Source: Methylobacterium sp. Leaf465 (GTDB lineage Bacteria > Pseudomonadota > Alphaproteobacteria > Rhizobiales > Beijerinckiaceae). Taken from it: 64,000 nucleotides of DNA. Location of the stretch: assembly GCF_001424705.1 (NCBI RefSeq), contig NZ_LMRA01000003.1, positions 62,001-126,000 on the forward strand, in the 5' to 3' direction. Made by a program: the position numbers and the translations under genes. The notes beneath the pieces were generated by a model. It worked only from the letters and a program-made list of their open reading frames with translations. It did not search any database and was not told where the DNA came from. Below, one piece after another: positions 25,627 through 33,319 of the stretch (its first letter is position 1; every line of letters begins with the position of its first letter).

Positions 25627-26598
25627 TCAGCGCTCAGCACGGGCGTGCGGCTCGCGCAGGACCCGGTCGAGCAGGATCTGTCCGACGTAGGGGCGGTGCC
25701 CGAGGGCGCGTTCACGGGTGTAGATCTCGCGAATGGTCGCGCTGTCCTCGGCGTCCCAGTAATCCAGGCTGAGGATCGGCACCGGCGGCTCCGCCTCGGC
25801 GAGGGGGCGCAGGGCCTGCCGGTGCGGGTCGAGTTCGCGGGGCTCCGTCCAGCGGTAGCCGTTCGCTGGGGCGTCGTAGGTCGTCAGCAGGCTCTCGGCG
25901 ACGACCCCGTCGACCTGCCCGATGAGCTCGGGCAGCAGGGCGTAGCCGCGATTCATCAGCAGCATCCGGTCGGGATGGCGCCGGCGGATGGTTCGGACGA
26001 GGTCGATGGCGGCCGAGCGCATGCCGGCATAGCGCTCGGGGTCGGTCTGCTCGAGATGGGGCGGGGTGTCGAGGGTGTCGAAGAACAGCCCGGAGAACCC
26101 GCGTTCCAGCAGAGCCGGAATCGCGACGTCCAGGATCAGGGCACGCCAGGCGGGCCGGCGCACGTCGCACAGCACGGTGTCGGGCCAGTTCGGGTTCTCG
26201 CCGAGGAGGAGATCCGGGTCGTCGAGCTGCGCGAACAAGGGACTCGTGCGCTTGATCTCGCCGAGGCTGAGATAGCCGAGCACCTCGGTTCCGAGGTCCC
26301 GCATCGGCGTCAGGGGGCTCTTGAAGCCCGGATCGAGCACGACGAGGTCGAAGCCCTCGAATGCGGCCGGCTCCAGGTCTTCGCCGTAGAACAGCGTCCA
26401 GGCCAGATGGGGGTGGCGGAGCCGGTCGCGCGCGCGGGCCGGCCGGTCGAGGAGCAGGCCCGCGGCCCCGAGGCCGGCGAGCAGCCGCAGGACGCTTCGG
26501 CGCAAGATATTGGGGCGCAGGATGCTGGGATGCAGGATGCTTGGACGCAGGATGCTTGGGCGCCCGACGCTGCGGCGTCCATCGGCGGGATCACGCAT
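25627..26598 (-). CDS. PelA-type / GH114-like endo-polygalactosaminidase
   Basis: 323 residues with a TIM-barrel glycosidase of the GH114/GH166 group, the fold of the PelA hydrolase domain that cuts alpha-1,4-linked galactosamine polymers. Seen: HLAWTLFYGED, DLVVLDPGF, GYLSLGEI, GFSGLFFDTLDTPP, VAESLLTTYD and ILSLDYWDAED. Signal-like helix at ~28-42 (SVLRLLAGLGAAGLLLDRPARA) suggests export. The N-terminus before it is a tandem repeat (SILRP)n. Classical PelA (~950 residues) also has a deacetylase domain; none is present here. It overlaps pelG by 8 bases, so it belongs to the pel operon. Confidence 0.8.
   Translation of the reverse strand: MRDPADGRRSVGRPSILRPSILHPSILRPNILRRSVLRLLAGLGAAGLLLDRPARARDRLRHPHLAWTLFYGEDLEPAAFEGFDLVVLDPGFKSPLTPMRDLGTEVLGYLSLGEIKRTSPLFAQLDDPDLLLGENPNWPDTVLCDVRRPAWRALILDVAIPALLERGFSGLFFDTLDTPPHLEQTDPERYAGMRSAAIDLVRTIRRRHPDRMLLMNRGYALLPELIGQVDGVVAESLLTTYDAPANGYRWTEPRELDPHRQALRPLAEAEPPVPILSLDYWDAEDSATIREIYTRERALGHRPYVGQILLDRVLREPHARAER
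26500..26559. repeat. 15-bp tandem repeat inside the PelA-type hydrolase gene
   Basis: Four 15-bp units of the form (A/G)(C/T)GCAGGATGCTTGG, the outermost more diverged, in frame with the gene and encoding repeated S-I-L-R/H-P. It sits between the start codon and the signal helix, so copy-number change would lengthen the N-region without breaking the frame. Confidence 0.85.
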
Positions 26599-28036
26599 CG
26601 CTCGACCTTCTGAATCGGAAGTAGCGGCGAACCGGCCGGGCCCGTGCCTCGGCCGGGCGCAGGGACGTGTTGTTGGTGACGAAGGCATGGAAATGCAGCC
26701 AGGGCAGCTCGTGGGCGAGGAGCGTCACCGCGAGGAGGAACGTGAGGGCCGAGGCGAACAGGTTGCCGTATCCGAAGAACGGGAATCCGAGGGGCAGGAG
26801 GGCGGCGGTGAGCGTTCCGTTCAGGATGCAATACGTCGCCGAGACCGCGAGGGCGTGGCGGCGCAGGTCGAAGTAGAGCAGGAAGATGAAGCAGAAGGAG
26901 GCGCTGGTCTGGAACACCATTCCGACCAGGGCCGCCCGCAGGATGCCCATCTGGCTCGCCCGCAGTCCGAGGGGTTCGATCGCCACGTAGGAGACCAGGA
27001 TGGCGATGAGGGCGACGGCCGCGAGGGCGATGAACAACCCGGACAGCTTGGCCATGACGAAGCGCGACAGGCGTGCCTGCTTTCGCGCGAGGTCGCGACG
27101 GCTGACCCCGTGGGCGAGGCTGCCGTAGAAGGCGCGGCTCAGGCGGAAGAAGTTGGTCTCCACGTGGACGAAGAACACCGCCAGGATGGGGATCGACGCG
27201 AGCTGCGCCCAGAACATCGGCGTGTCGTAGTTCGGCATGGTCCGGAAGGCGCCGCCCACTGTGGTCACGCCGATGGGCGCGGCGACCCACATGATGAGCT
27301 TGTCGACCCAGAGGCCGAGGGCGCAGGTGAGCCCGATCAGCGGCAGGTCCCAGTGCGTGCGCAGGGACCGCGCCAGCGCGGCATCGGGCACGAGCGCCAC
27401 CCCGTATTCCTGCAGCAGGCGGCGGGCGAGGACGAGGTCGACGACCGTCAGCCCGATGTTGAAGGCCGTGAGGAGCCGGAGCGGCTCGCTGCTCGGGGCG
27501 ATCGCGATGAGCGCGACCATGACGGCCGCACCGGCGCCGAAGGCCACGGCGACGATGACGTGGCTCCGGATCGCGCCCATGAAGGGGATCAGGAGCCAGG
27601 CCGCGCCCATCAGCAGCAGGTTCTGCAGACCGGCCACCGTATCCGGGCCGGGCAGGTCCGCCGCGAACAGGTAGAGCGGGCCGGCGACGACGAGGGCCGC
27701 GGCGGCGAAGAGGGCCTGCGCGGCGACGAACGCGTAGGTGACGCTCGTGTCGCGCTTCAGCCAGACCTGGTCCGAGACGAAACGCGTGCAGACGAAGGCG
27801 ATCGGGCCGGTGAGAATCGCCGAGATCAGGGCGTTGTAGATGATGACCGAGCGGAAGAGCGGCAGTCCGGGACAGTCGTCGGTGGGACAGGCGGCGAGAT
27901 CGATGCCGCCGATCGCCAGGACCGTGAAGATCCACGGACCCGCCACCAGCAGGGCCGCGTAGACGTAGGCTCCGGCGGTGCTGGTGAGGGAGCGCCCCTG
28001 CGTCATGCGCTCGAGGGCGAAGCCTAGGCCGGCCAT
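26591..28036 (-). CDS. pelG: PelG, inner-membrane exopolysaccharide transporter
   Basis: 481 residues, about 12 hydrophobic helices, MOP/flippase-like. PelG works with PelD/E/F to move Pel polymer across the inner membrane. Seen: start MAGLGFALERMTQGRSLTSTAGAYVYAALLVAGPWIFTV, VETNFFRLSRAFYGSL, and QMGILRAALVGMVFQTSASFCFIFLLYFD, all typical of PelG. A charged C-terminal tail (PAEARARPVRRYFRFRRSSD) extends past the last helix. GGGAGGATTCC precedes ATG; the gene overlaps pelF by 13 bases and the hydrolase gene by 8. Confidence 0.9.
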   Translation of the reverse strand: MAGLGFALERMTQGRSLTSTAGAYVYAALLVAGPWIFTVLAIGGIDLAACPTDDCPGLPLFRSVIIYNALISAILTGPIAFVCTRFVSDQVWLKRDTSVTYAFVAAQALFAAAALVVAGPLYLFAADLPGPDTVAGLQNLLLMGAAWLLIPFMGAIRSHVIVAVAFGAGAAVMVALIAIAPSSEPLRLLTAFNIGLTVVDLVLARRLLQEYGVALVPDAALARSLRTHWDLPLIGLTCALGLWVDKLIMWVAAPIGVTTVGGAFRTMPNYDTPMFWAQLASIPILAVFFVHVETNFFRLSRAFYGSLAHGVSRRDLARKQARLSRFVMAKLSGLFIALAAVALIAILVSYVAIEPLGLRASQMGILRAALVGMVFQTSASFCFIFLLYFDLRRHALAVSATYCILNGTLTAALLPLGFPFFGYGNLFASALTFLLAVTLLAHELPWLHFHAFVTNNTSLRPAEARARPVRRYFRFRRSSDA

Positions 28037-29640
28037 GGAATCCTCCCGATCTCCGCCGCCGGACCGTCATCCCGCAGGGATTGAGAGCTTCGGGGGGCTG
28101 GTGGATCGAGCGAGGCCGGGTCGAGCGAGGCCGGGTCGAGCGAGGCCGGGTCGAGCGAGGCCGGGTCGAGCGAGGCATAAAGCGCCTCGTAGAGCCCGAC
28201 GACCCGGTCCTGATCGAACACCGTACGGATGCGCGCGCGCAGGCTCCGGCCCATGCGCGCCCGCAGGTCGCCGTCGCGCAGGAGGCGCGCGAGGGCATCG
28301 GCCGTCGCCTGCGGGTCGCAGGCGCGCACGACGAATCCGCCCGCCGTGTCGGAGTCGGGCCCGTCCGGTCCTTCGAGGATCTCGCGGCACGAGCCGACAT
28401 CGGTCGTCACCGCGGGCACGCCGGCGGCTCCCGCCTCCAGGATCGACAGGGGCTGGGCCTCGCTGATGCTGGTGAGGGCGATGACGTCGGTCTGTCCGAA
28501 ATAGGTCTTCACGTCCCGAACCCGGCCGAGGAACCGGACGGTGTTCTGCAGGCCGAGCTGGCGCACCAGGGCCCGGCACTCGGCCGCGTAGGCGGGATCC
28601 TCGTCCTCGGGCCCGATGATGATCGCGTCGACGTCGGGGACCTGACGGCGCAGCAGGCCGGCAGCCTCGATGAAGGTGCGGATGTCCTTGATCGGGACGA
28701 GGCGGCCGACCAGGAGGACGGTGGGGCGGCGCGGCTGCGGACCGGGCGGGATGTCGGCGAACTGGTCGAGGCGGATGCCGTTCGGGATCATGCGCAGCTT
28801 CGCCTCGGCTGCCCCGTCCTCGATCTGGTAGAGCTGGTTGGTCCGGAACTGCGTCGTGATGAGGTCGGCGACGTCATAGGTGATCCGCGCCATGGCGTTG
28901 AAGGCGTTCAGCCAGACCCGTCGCAGCTCGGGAGCCGTGCCGGTGACGTCGAACCCGCCCGCGCCGGACTCGTAGATCCAGTCGGCGACGGAGAGCTCGA
29001 TCCGGCGCTCGTTGGTGTAGATGCCGTGCTCGGTCACCACGAAGGGCCGCCCCGTCAGGGCCTTGGCCCGGGCCCCGAACAGTCCCGGATAGCCTGTCGA
29101 GATGGCGTGATAGATGCGGGCCGGCGGGATCGGCGCGGTGGCGATCGCGATGAGGCTGCGGGCTAGGAAGCGCCAGGTCCAGAAGAAATCGACGAGGGGC
29201 GCCCCGGGGAGCATCTCCTCGTAGATCCGTTCGAGCGCGGTCCAGGCCGGGCGCGAATCGAGCAGGGCCCGCTGCCGGAGATCGCACCGGTCGAGCTCCC
29301 GGACGCACCGGACCCAGGCCTGCGCGCCCCCATCGGTGAGGACGGCCTGCAGGTCCCGGATCAGCGGCGCGATCGCTTCCCGCCCCCGCAGGAGCGGCAG
29401 GCGTCCCGGCGGGCAGGCGTCGATGGGCACGTCGACGATGCGCTCGACGTTCGCCGGAAGGTCGAACTTCCGGGTCCGTTCCTGGTCCGAGGTCGTGAAG
29501 GCCACGAGGCTGAAGCGCTTGTCCGGAAAGCTGCGGATGAAGCTGTCGGTCCAGGAGGAGACGCCGCCGAGGAGGTAGGGGTACCCGCCCTCCACGAGCA
29601 GGCACACGTCCGATGGGCCGGAGGCGGTCTGCGTACTCAC
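28024..29640 (-). CDS. pelF: PelF, GT4 glycosyltransferase of Pel synthesis
   Basis: 538 residues; cytoplasmic polymerising GT4 enzyme using UDP-sugars. Seen: VCLLVEGGYPYLLGGVSSWTDSFIRSFPDKRF (PelF N-terminal signature), FVVTEHGIYTNERRIELS, RMIPNGIRLDQF, VLLVGRLVPIKDIRTFIEAA, and the E-x7-E retaining-GT motif SISEAQPLSILEAG. Starts with GTG at 29640, overlapping the pelE stop by 4 bases. The last ~45 residues are not part of the family fold: perfect SLDPA repeats encoded by a 15-bp tandem repeat, then a proline/serine-rich end. Confidence 0.92.
   Translation of the reverse strand: MSTQTASGPSDVCLLVEGGYPYLLGGVSSWTDSFIRSFPDKRFSLVAFTTSDQERTRKFDLPANVERIVDVPIDACPPGRLPLLRGREAIAPLIRDLQAVLTDGGAQAWVRCVRELDRCDLRQRALLDSRPAWTALERIYEEMLPGAPLVDFFWTWRFLARSLIAIATAPIPPARIYHAISTGYPGLFGARAKALTGRPFVVTEHGIYTNERRIELSVADWIYESGAGGFDVTGTAPELRRVWLNAFNAMARITYDVADLITTQFRTNQLYQIEDGAAEAKLRMIPNGIRLDQFADIPPGPQPRRPTVLLVGRLVPIKDIRTFIEAAGLLRRQVPDVDAIIIGPEDEDPAYAAECRALVRQLGLQNTVRFLGRVRDVKTYFGQTDVIALTSISEAQPLSILEAGAAGVPAVTTDVGSCREILEGPDGPDSDTAGGFVVRACDPQATADALARLLRDGDLRARMGRSLRARIRTVFDQDRVVGLYEALYASLDPASLDPASLDPASLDPASLDPPAPRSSQSLRDDGPAAEIGRIPWPA
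28106..28176. repeat. 15-bp tandem repeat in the 3' end of pelF
   Basis: TCGAGCGAGGCCGGG repeated four times without a mismatch, plus 11 bases of a fifth. It is in frame and encodes SLDPA units. Perfect identity suggests recent expansion and probable copy-number variability between strains. Confidence 0.93.
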
Positions 29641-30560
29641 GGCAGGGCCTCCCGCGGGAGGGGCGGGGTCGGAGCGCCGCTCTCGGCCTCGATGGCGGCC
29701 AGCAGCGCCCGGGCGGCCATGCTCTCCGGTTCGGCCGCCAGGGCCTGGCTCGCGGCGACGCGGGCGGCCGCCATCTCCGTGCGGGCCTGCAGGGCCTCCG
29801 TCAGGCCCGACTCGGCGTAGGCGCGGCGCGCCGCCGCGAGGGCGAGCCAGGGGCCGGCCGCGCCCGGGGCCTGGGCGACGGCCACCTCCAGGGCGATGAG
29901 GTCCCGGGTGAAGCGGGTCTGGAGCTTGGCGAGGACCGTCGAGGCCAGCACGCGCACGGAGGCGTCGGTATCCTGGAGCGCGGCGCGGATCACATGGGTG
30001 AGGCACGGATCGAAGCGCCGCCCCACGATCGCCAGCGCCTCGAACTTGGCTTCCTTCGCGCCGCCATCGAGGATGTCCGCCAGGGGCACCACACTGCTGG
30101 CCTTGCCGACCCGGAGACGCCCATCGCGCAGGTCGCTGCTGAGCCGGCCGCAATCCGTTCGCGGGTCGAGATGACCCTCCGTCTCGAGCCAGGTTCCGAA
30201 AGCCTCGGCCGGTCGCGGAGGCGCCGCGCCGCGATCGAGGAGGGCGAGGCCGATCGCCAGGAGGGTGCCGAAGGGACCGCCGATGAAGGTCCAGAGGGTG
30301 AGGTGCGCCAGCCGCGCCGCCTCGCCCGGTGCCTGAGCGTCCTGCAGGGTGCGCAGGCCGAGGATCAGGCACAGGCCGACATGCCCCGCGAGGACGACGA
30401 CGGGACCCACGAGGGCATGGAGCAGCGCCGCGGCGAGGGCGAGCTCCCCGAGCGCCGTGGCGAGGGCGACCACGGTCGGGGAACGGGGGACGCGAAGGTG
30501 CGCGTCCCAGGCGGTCCGGGGCCGCGCGGCGGCGAGCGGATCCGGGACGTCGATCAGCAT
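29637..30560 (-). CDS. pelE: PelE-like membrane/TPR protein
   Basis: 307 residues (P. aeruginosa PelE is ~330). Two or three hydrophobic helices at ~30-110 (VVALATALGELALAAALLHALVG, VVVLAGHVGLCLILGL, LWTFIGGPFGTLLAIGLALL), then a cytoplasmic helical-repeat domain (FEALAIVGRRFDPCLTHVIRAALQDTDASVRVLASTVLAKLQTRF..., AGPWLALAAARRAYAESGL). PelE bridges PelD and PelF in the synthase complex. Order and overlaps (7 bases with pelD, 4 with pelF) support the call more than sequence alone. Confidence 0.82.
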   Translation of the reverse strand: MLIDVPDPLAAARPRTAWDAHLRVPRSPTVVALATALGELALAAALLHALVGPVVVLAGHVGLCLILGLRTLQDAQAPGEAARLAHLTLWTFIGGPFGTLLAIGLALLDRGAAPPRPAEAFGTWLETEGHLDPRTDCGRLSSDLRDGRLRVGKASSVVPLADILDGGAKEAKFEALAIVGRRFDPCLTHVIRAALQDTDASVRVLASTVLAKLQTRFTRDLIALEVAVAQAPGAAGPWLALAAARRAYAESGLTEALQARTEMAAARVAASQALAAEPESMAARALLAAIEAESGAPTPPLPREALP

Positions 30561-31543
30561 CGCTCCGCCCCGGCCACCAGGCTCCCCATGGCCAGCGCCA
30601 GGTCCAGCGCGCGCGGCGCGGCTTCGGCGAGGGTCTGGTTGGGCAGCAGGCCCTCGATCAGGAGCAGGCCGCGCGGGCCCGGGGCGCCGTGGGCCGGAAG
30701 GGCGACGGCGAGGACCGCGCCGTCCGGCAGTCTCCGGGCATCCGCGGCGCGATCCCGGCGCCAGAGCCGGTCCGGCGCCTGCGCGACGGCTTCGGCCAGC
30801 ATGCCATCGATGGCCGGTGCGGTGGCCCGGTCGCGCGCTCCGCCCTCCGCGACCGTGGCCAGGGGGGCGAGGCCCCGGGGCGTGGCCGCGTAGACCGTGA
30901 GTCGGGAGGCTCCCACGAGCCGGCGGCCCAGCTCCGCCAGGCTCGTCGCCAGGCGGAGGCCATCCTCGGCGTCCAGGCAGGCGAAGGCCTTGCTCACGCT
31001 GCCGAGGGTGCGGGTCTCGGCGGCGAATCGGAGTTCGAGGCGACCGATCTCCGCCATGGCGGCGGAGAGGCCCCGGCCGAGGCTGTCGGCCTCGTCGAGG
31101 GCGTCGTCCCGCTGCTGGCGCAACTCGGCCGCGTGGAAGATGTGGAGGCTGCGCAACCCGCCGAGGACCAGGGCGCAGGCCAGCCACGCCGTCGGCTCGG
31201 CGACGACCTGGCGTGAGTAGGCGTAGTAATCCTGGGTCGCGAGCTGCGAGGGCAGTGCCGAGCTGTACAGCGCCAGGGTCGCCACCAGGGTGGCGAAGAC
31301 GCCGCCCGCGAGGCCGTACTGCGCCGAGATCAGGATGACCGGGATCCAGAACGGCCGGGGTGTCATCCAGGCATAGCGGCTGCCGTCGAAGACCAGGTGG
31401 TCGATCAGGACCAGGAGCAGGACGAGCCCGATGGCCTCCGGGACGTAGCGCCGCCATCCCAGCAACGGGCTGGACCGATCCTGATCCGATGCGCCCCGCT
31501 CACCCGCCGCCGCAGTCGTCACCGCATGGCCCCCCACAGGCAT
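30554..31543 (-). CDS. pelD: PelD-like protein lacking the c-di-GMP-binding GGDEF domain
   Basis: 329 residues. Four membrane helices at ~30-135 (EAIGLVLLLVLIDHLVF, PFWIPVILISAQYGLAGGVFATLVATLALY, AWLACALVLGG), a coiled linker (LRQQRDDALDEADSLGRGL) and a GAF domain (~160-325: LGSVSKAFACLDAEDGLRLATSLAELGRRLVGASRLTVYAA...PRGLLLIEGLLPNQTLAEAAPRALDLALAMGSLV). It ends directly after the GAF fold. P. aeruginosa PelD (455 residues) continues with a degenerate GGDEF domain whose RxxD I-site binds c-di-GMP; that module is absent. An R-A-A-D string at ~255 lies inside the GAF region and is probably chance. First gene of the operon; the promoter should lie in 31544-31894. Confidence 0.83.
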   Translation of the reverse strand: MPVGGHAVTTAAAGERGASDQDRSSPLLGWRRYVPEAIGLVLLLVLIDHLVFDGSRYAWMTPRPFWIPVILISAQYGLAGGVFATLVATLALYSSALPSQLATQDYYAYSRQVVAEPTAWLACALVLGGLRSLHIFHAAELRQQRDDALDEADSLGRGLSAAMAEIGRLELRFAAETRTLGSVSKAFACLDAEDGLRLATSLAELGRRLVGASRLTVYAATPRGLAPLATVAEGGARDRATAPAIDGMLAEAVAQAPDRLWRRDRAADARRLPDGAVLAVALPAHGAPGPRGLLLIEGLLPNQTLAEAAPRALDLALAMGSLVAGAERC

Positions 31544-31802
31544 CCGCGGCAGGCCATCGAAGTCGATCGCCGGCGCACCGCAAGATCCTGAAACATCTTG
31601 AAAAGAGCAGGAATTCAGCTGGGAAGAAATATCGCCGGACCTAGCGATCTTGGATTAGCGCAGGACCAATGCTGTCATCCATCCGTGTTACCCGTCCGGC
31701 CGCCCGTCTTCCGCCCGGCCGAGGGGGCGCGCCCGGTCGGCCGGGCGCGGCTCGGATCGGACCCGGGCGGCGGACGAAGCCCCGTGTCGGACCACATCCG
31801 TC

Positions 31803-31896
31803 CGATCCCTTGGGGATGGCGGATGCGGGCTTCGCTCGAGCGCCGCGCCGGCTTGCCGATACGGACACCGCTTCGCGATCGAGCGGAGCCCGCATC
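31803..31896. repeat. Dispersed 94-bp palindromic repeat, copy B
   Basis: Matches copy A at 836-929 throughout. Here the ends are nearly perfect inverted repeats: GATGCGGGCTTCGCTCGA (31822-31839) against TCGAGCGGAGCCCGCATC (31879-31896), 17 of 18 pairs. It fills part of the 351-bp gap between luxR and pelD and abuts the luxR stop, so as RNA it could act as a transcription-end hairpin. Confidence 0.75.
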
Positions 31897-32674
31897 AGGC
31901 GTTGTGCGTCACCGTCAGGGTCTGCGCGGCCTTCGCCTGATCCGCGGAGGGCCGGGCGTGGAACCAGGCGCCGCCGAGATGGGGAGCCCAGGACACCACG
32001 CCCTTGGTGTTCACCAGATAGGCGAGTTCGGTCCGGTTCTTGGCCTGGAGCTTCTTCATGATGTTGCGCACATGCACCTTCACCGTGTTGGTGCACATGT
32101 TGAGCTCATAGGCGATCACCTTGTTCGGCTTGCCGATCTGCAGGACGCCGAGCACGGCCGCCTCGCGCTCCGTCAGCCGGACCGACCCGCGTCCGCGCGC
32201 CTCCGCGGCCGGAGGCGCGGGGGGCGTGCAGACGATCCCGGACGGGACGAAGCAGCCGCCGGCCAGCACCAGGGCGATGGCGCTCTGGGCCACCTTCACG
32301 GAACTCGTCATCGGGATGAATCCGCTGAGCCCCCGTCGCATCGCCTCGGTGACCTGATGGTAATCCTCGAGTTCCGACAGAAGGACGATCGGAACGCCGG
32401 GACTGACGCTGACGAGGGTATCCAGCTCGCTCTCCATCTGGGCGATGCTGCGATGGGTCGCCGCGATCACGATGACGGAGGCCGGGGGCCGTTCCGTCGC
32501 GGCCTTCTGCCAAAGTCCGACGCTGCAGAAGCCCAGGACCTGGGGGGCGTCGGCACTTTTCTGGATCTGGGAGATCAAGCTCTCCCGGAACAGGACCCGG
32601 GGGTCGATGATGACGACCGTGGATTGTTCAGCCCTCGCAACGGAAATGCCCGATTCGATTGCGACGAGTGACAT
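31895..32674 (-). CDS. LuxR/NarL-type regulator with a degenerate receiver
   Basis: 259 residues. N-terminal CheY-like domain (~16-140) without phosphorylation chemistry: the acidic pair reads IIDPR instead of DD, the phospho-acceptor strand end is VIVIAATHRS with Ala for Asp, and the K-loop reads FIPMTSS. C-terminal LuxR HTH (~175-235): LTEREAAVLGVLQIGKPNKVIAYELNMCTNTVKVHVRNIMKKLQAKNRTELA. ATG at 32674 has GGAGGG 8 bases upstream. It stands between the pel operon and the divergent export genes, so it is the obvious candidate regulator. CsgD/VpsT biofilm regulators share this architecture and some sense c-di-GMP. Confidence 0.87.
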   Translation of the reverse strand: MSLVAIESGISVARAEQSTVVIIDPRVLFRESLISQIQKSADAPQVLGFCSVGLWQKAATERPPASVIVIAATHRSIAQMESELDTLVSVSPGVPIVLLSELEDYHQVTEAMRRGLSGFIPMTSSVKVAQSAIALVLAGGCFVPSGIVCTPPAPPAAEARGRGSVRLTEREAAVLGVLQIGKPNKVIAYELNMCTNTVKVHVRNIMKKLQAKNRTELAYLVNTKGVVSWAPHLGGAWFHARPSADQAKAAQTLTVTHNA

Positions 32675-33319
32675 AGTCAGCCCTCCCATGCGGTCTTCGG
32701 CATGCGCCGACTCCAGCACCACTCGTGAGATCCGAGATGTGTGCCGCGACGATTTGATTAGCTACATTGGGATTGTGCGGATTACAAGCAATTACTTAAC
32801 GATCGTTTCAGTATTAATCTTTGATAGAATATCGGTAGTTTTTCGACTTCCGGAATAGCGAATTACCGGTCTCCTTCGGGATCGATCGCGGAAATCCGGC
32901 TCCGAATGCTCTGCTGAAACCTTATGGGCGCTGGCCTCGGCGCGCGCAGGCTCCCCACGCGCGGCTGGGAGCTGTCCTCCGTGCGCCACAGGGGGAGCGG
33001 ACGGTACGGTTCCCAAGCGGCAACGCTCACGGTCTCCTACGTCTGTTGACCGAGGATCGCCTGCGTCCGTCGAGCAGATCCCGATGAAAAAGGAGGTCAT
33101 CCTTTAGCGAAAAAGAATTAGTTTCACCGGTTTTGGACGCATTCGCGGTATCATCCAGCTTGAAAACCTTAGTTTTGAATTCTTGTGTTTTGTTTTTTAC
33201 TTGCTCTCATGGCTCGCATCGGAGCTTGGGTGCGGACAACGCGTCATGTTGGCCAGTCACGGCACATCGTCGATCGGTCGTCCTCGTGAACCCGGACGCG
33301 CGGGTGCGGCGGGGCGGCC
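32675..33319. promoter_or_regulatory. 645-bp A/T-rich divergent regulatory region
   Basis: No gene is seen. Two strongly A/T-rich pockets (32745-32870 and 33085-33220, the latter with T-runs such as GTTTTGTTTTTTAC) stand out from the G/C-rich background and should contain promoters for luxR (leftward) and for the TPR/export operon (rightward). No -35/-10 pair is clear enough to name. Its length suggests multiple regulator sites. Confidence 0.5.

Noticed and set aside
28106-28176. Regular repeats as a CRISPR array
   Set aside because: Units are contiguous 15-mers without spacers and lie in frame inside pelF.
30554-31543. R-A-A-D string in PelD as a c-di-GMP I-site
   Set aside because: It lies within the GAF part, not in a GGDEF fold; the motif is too short to mean much alone.
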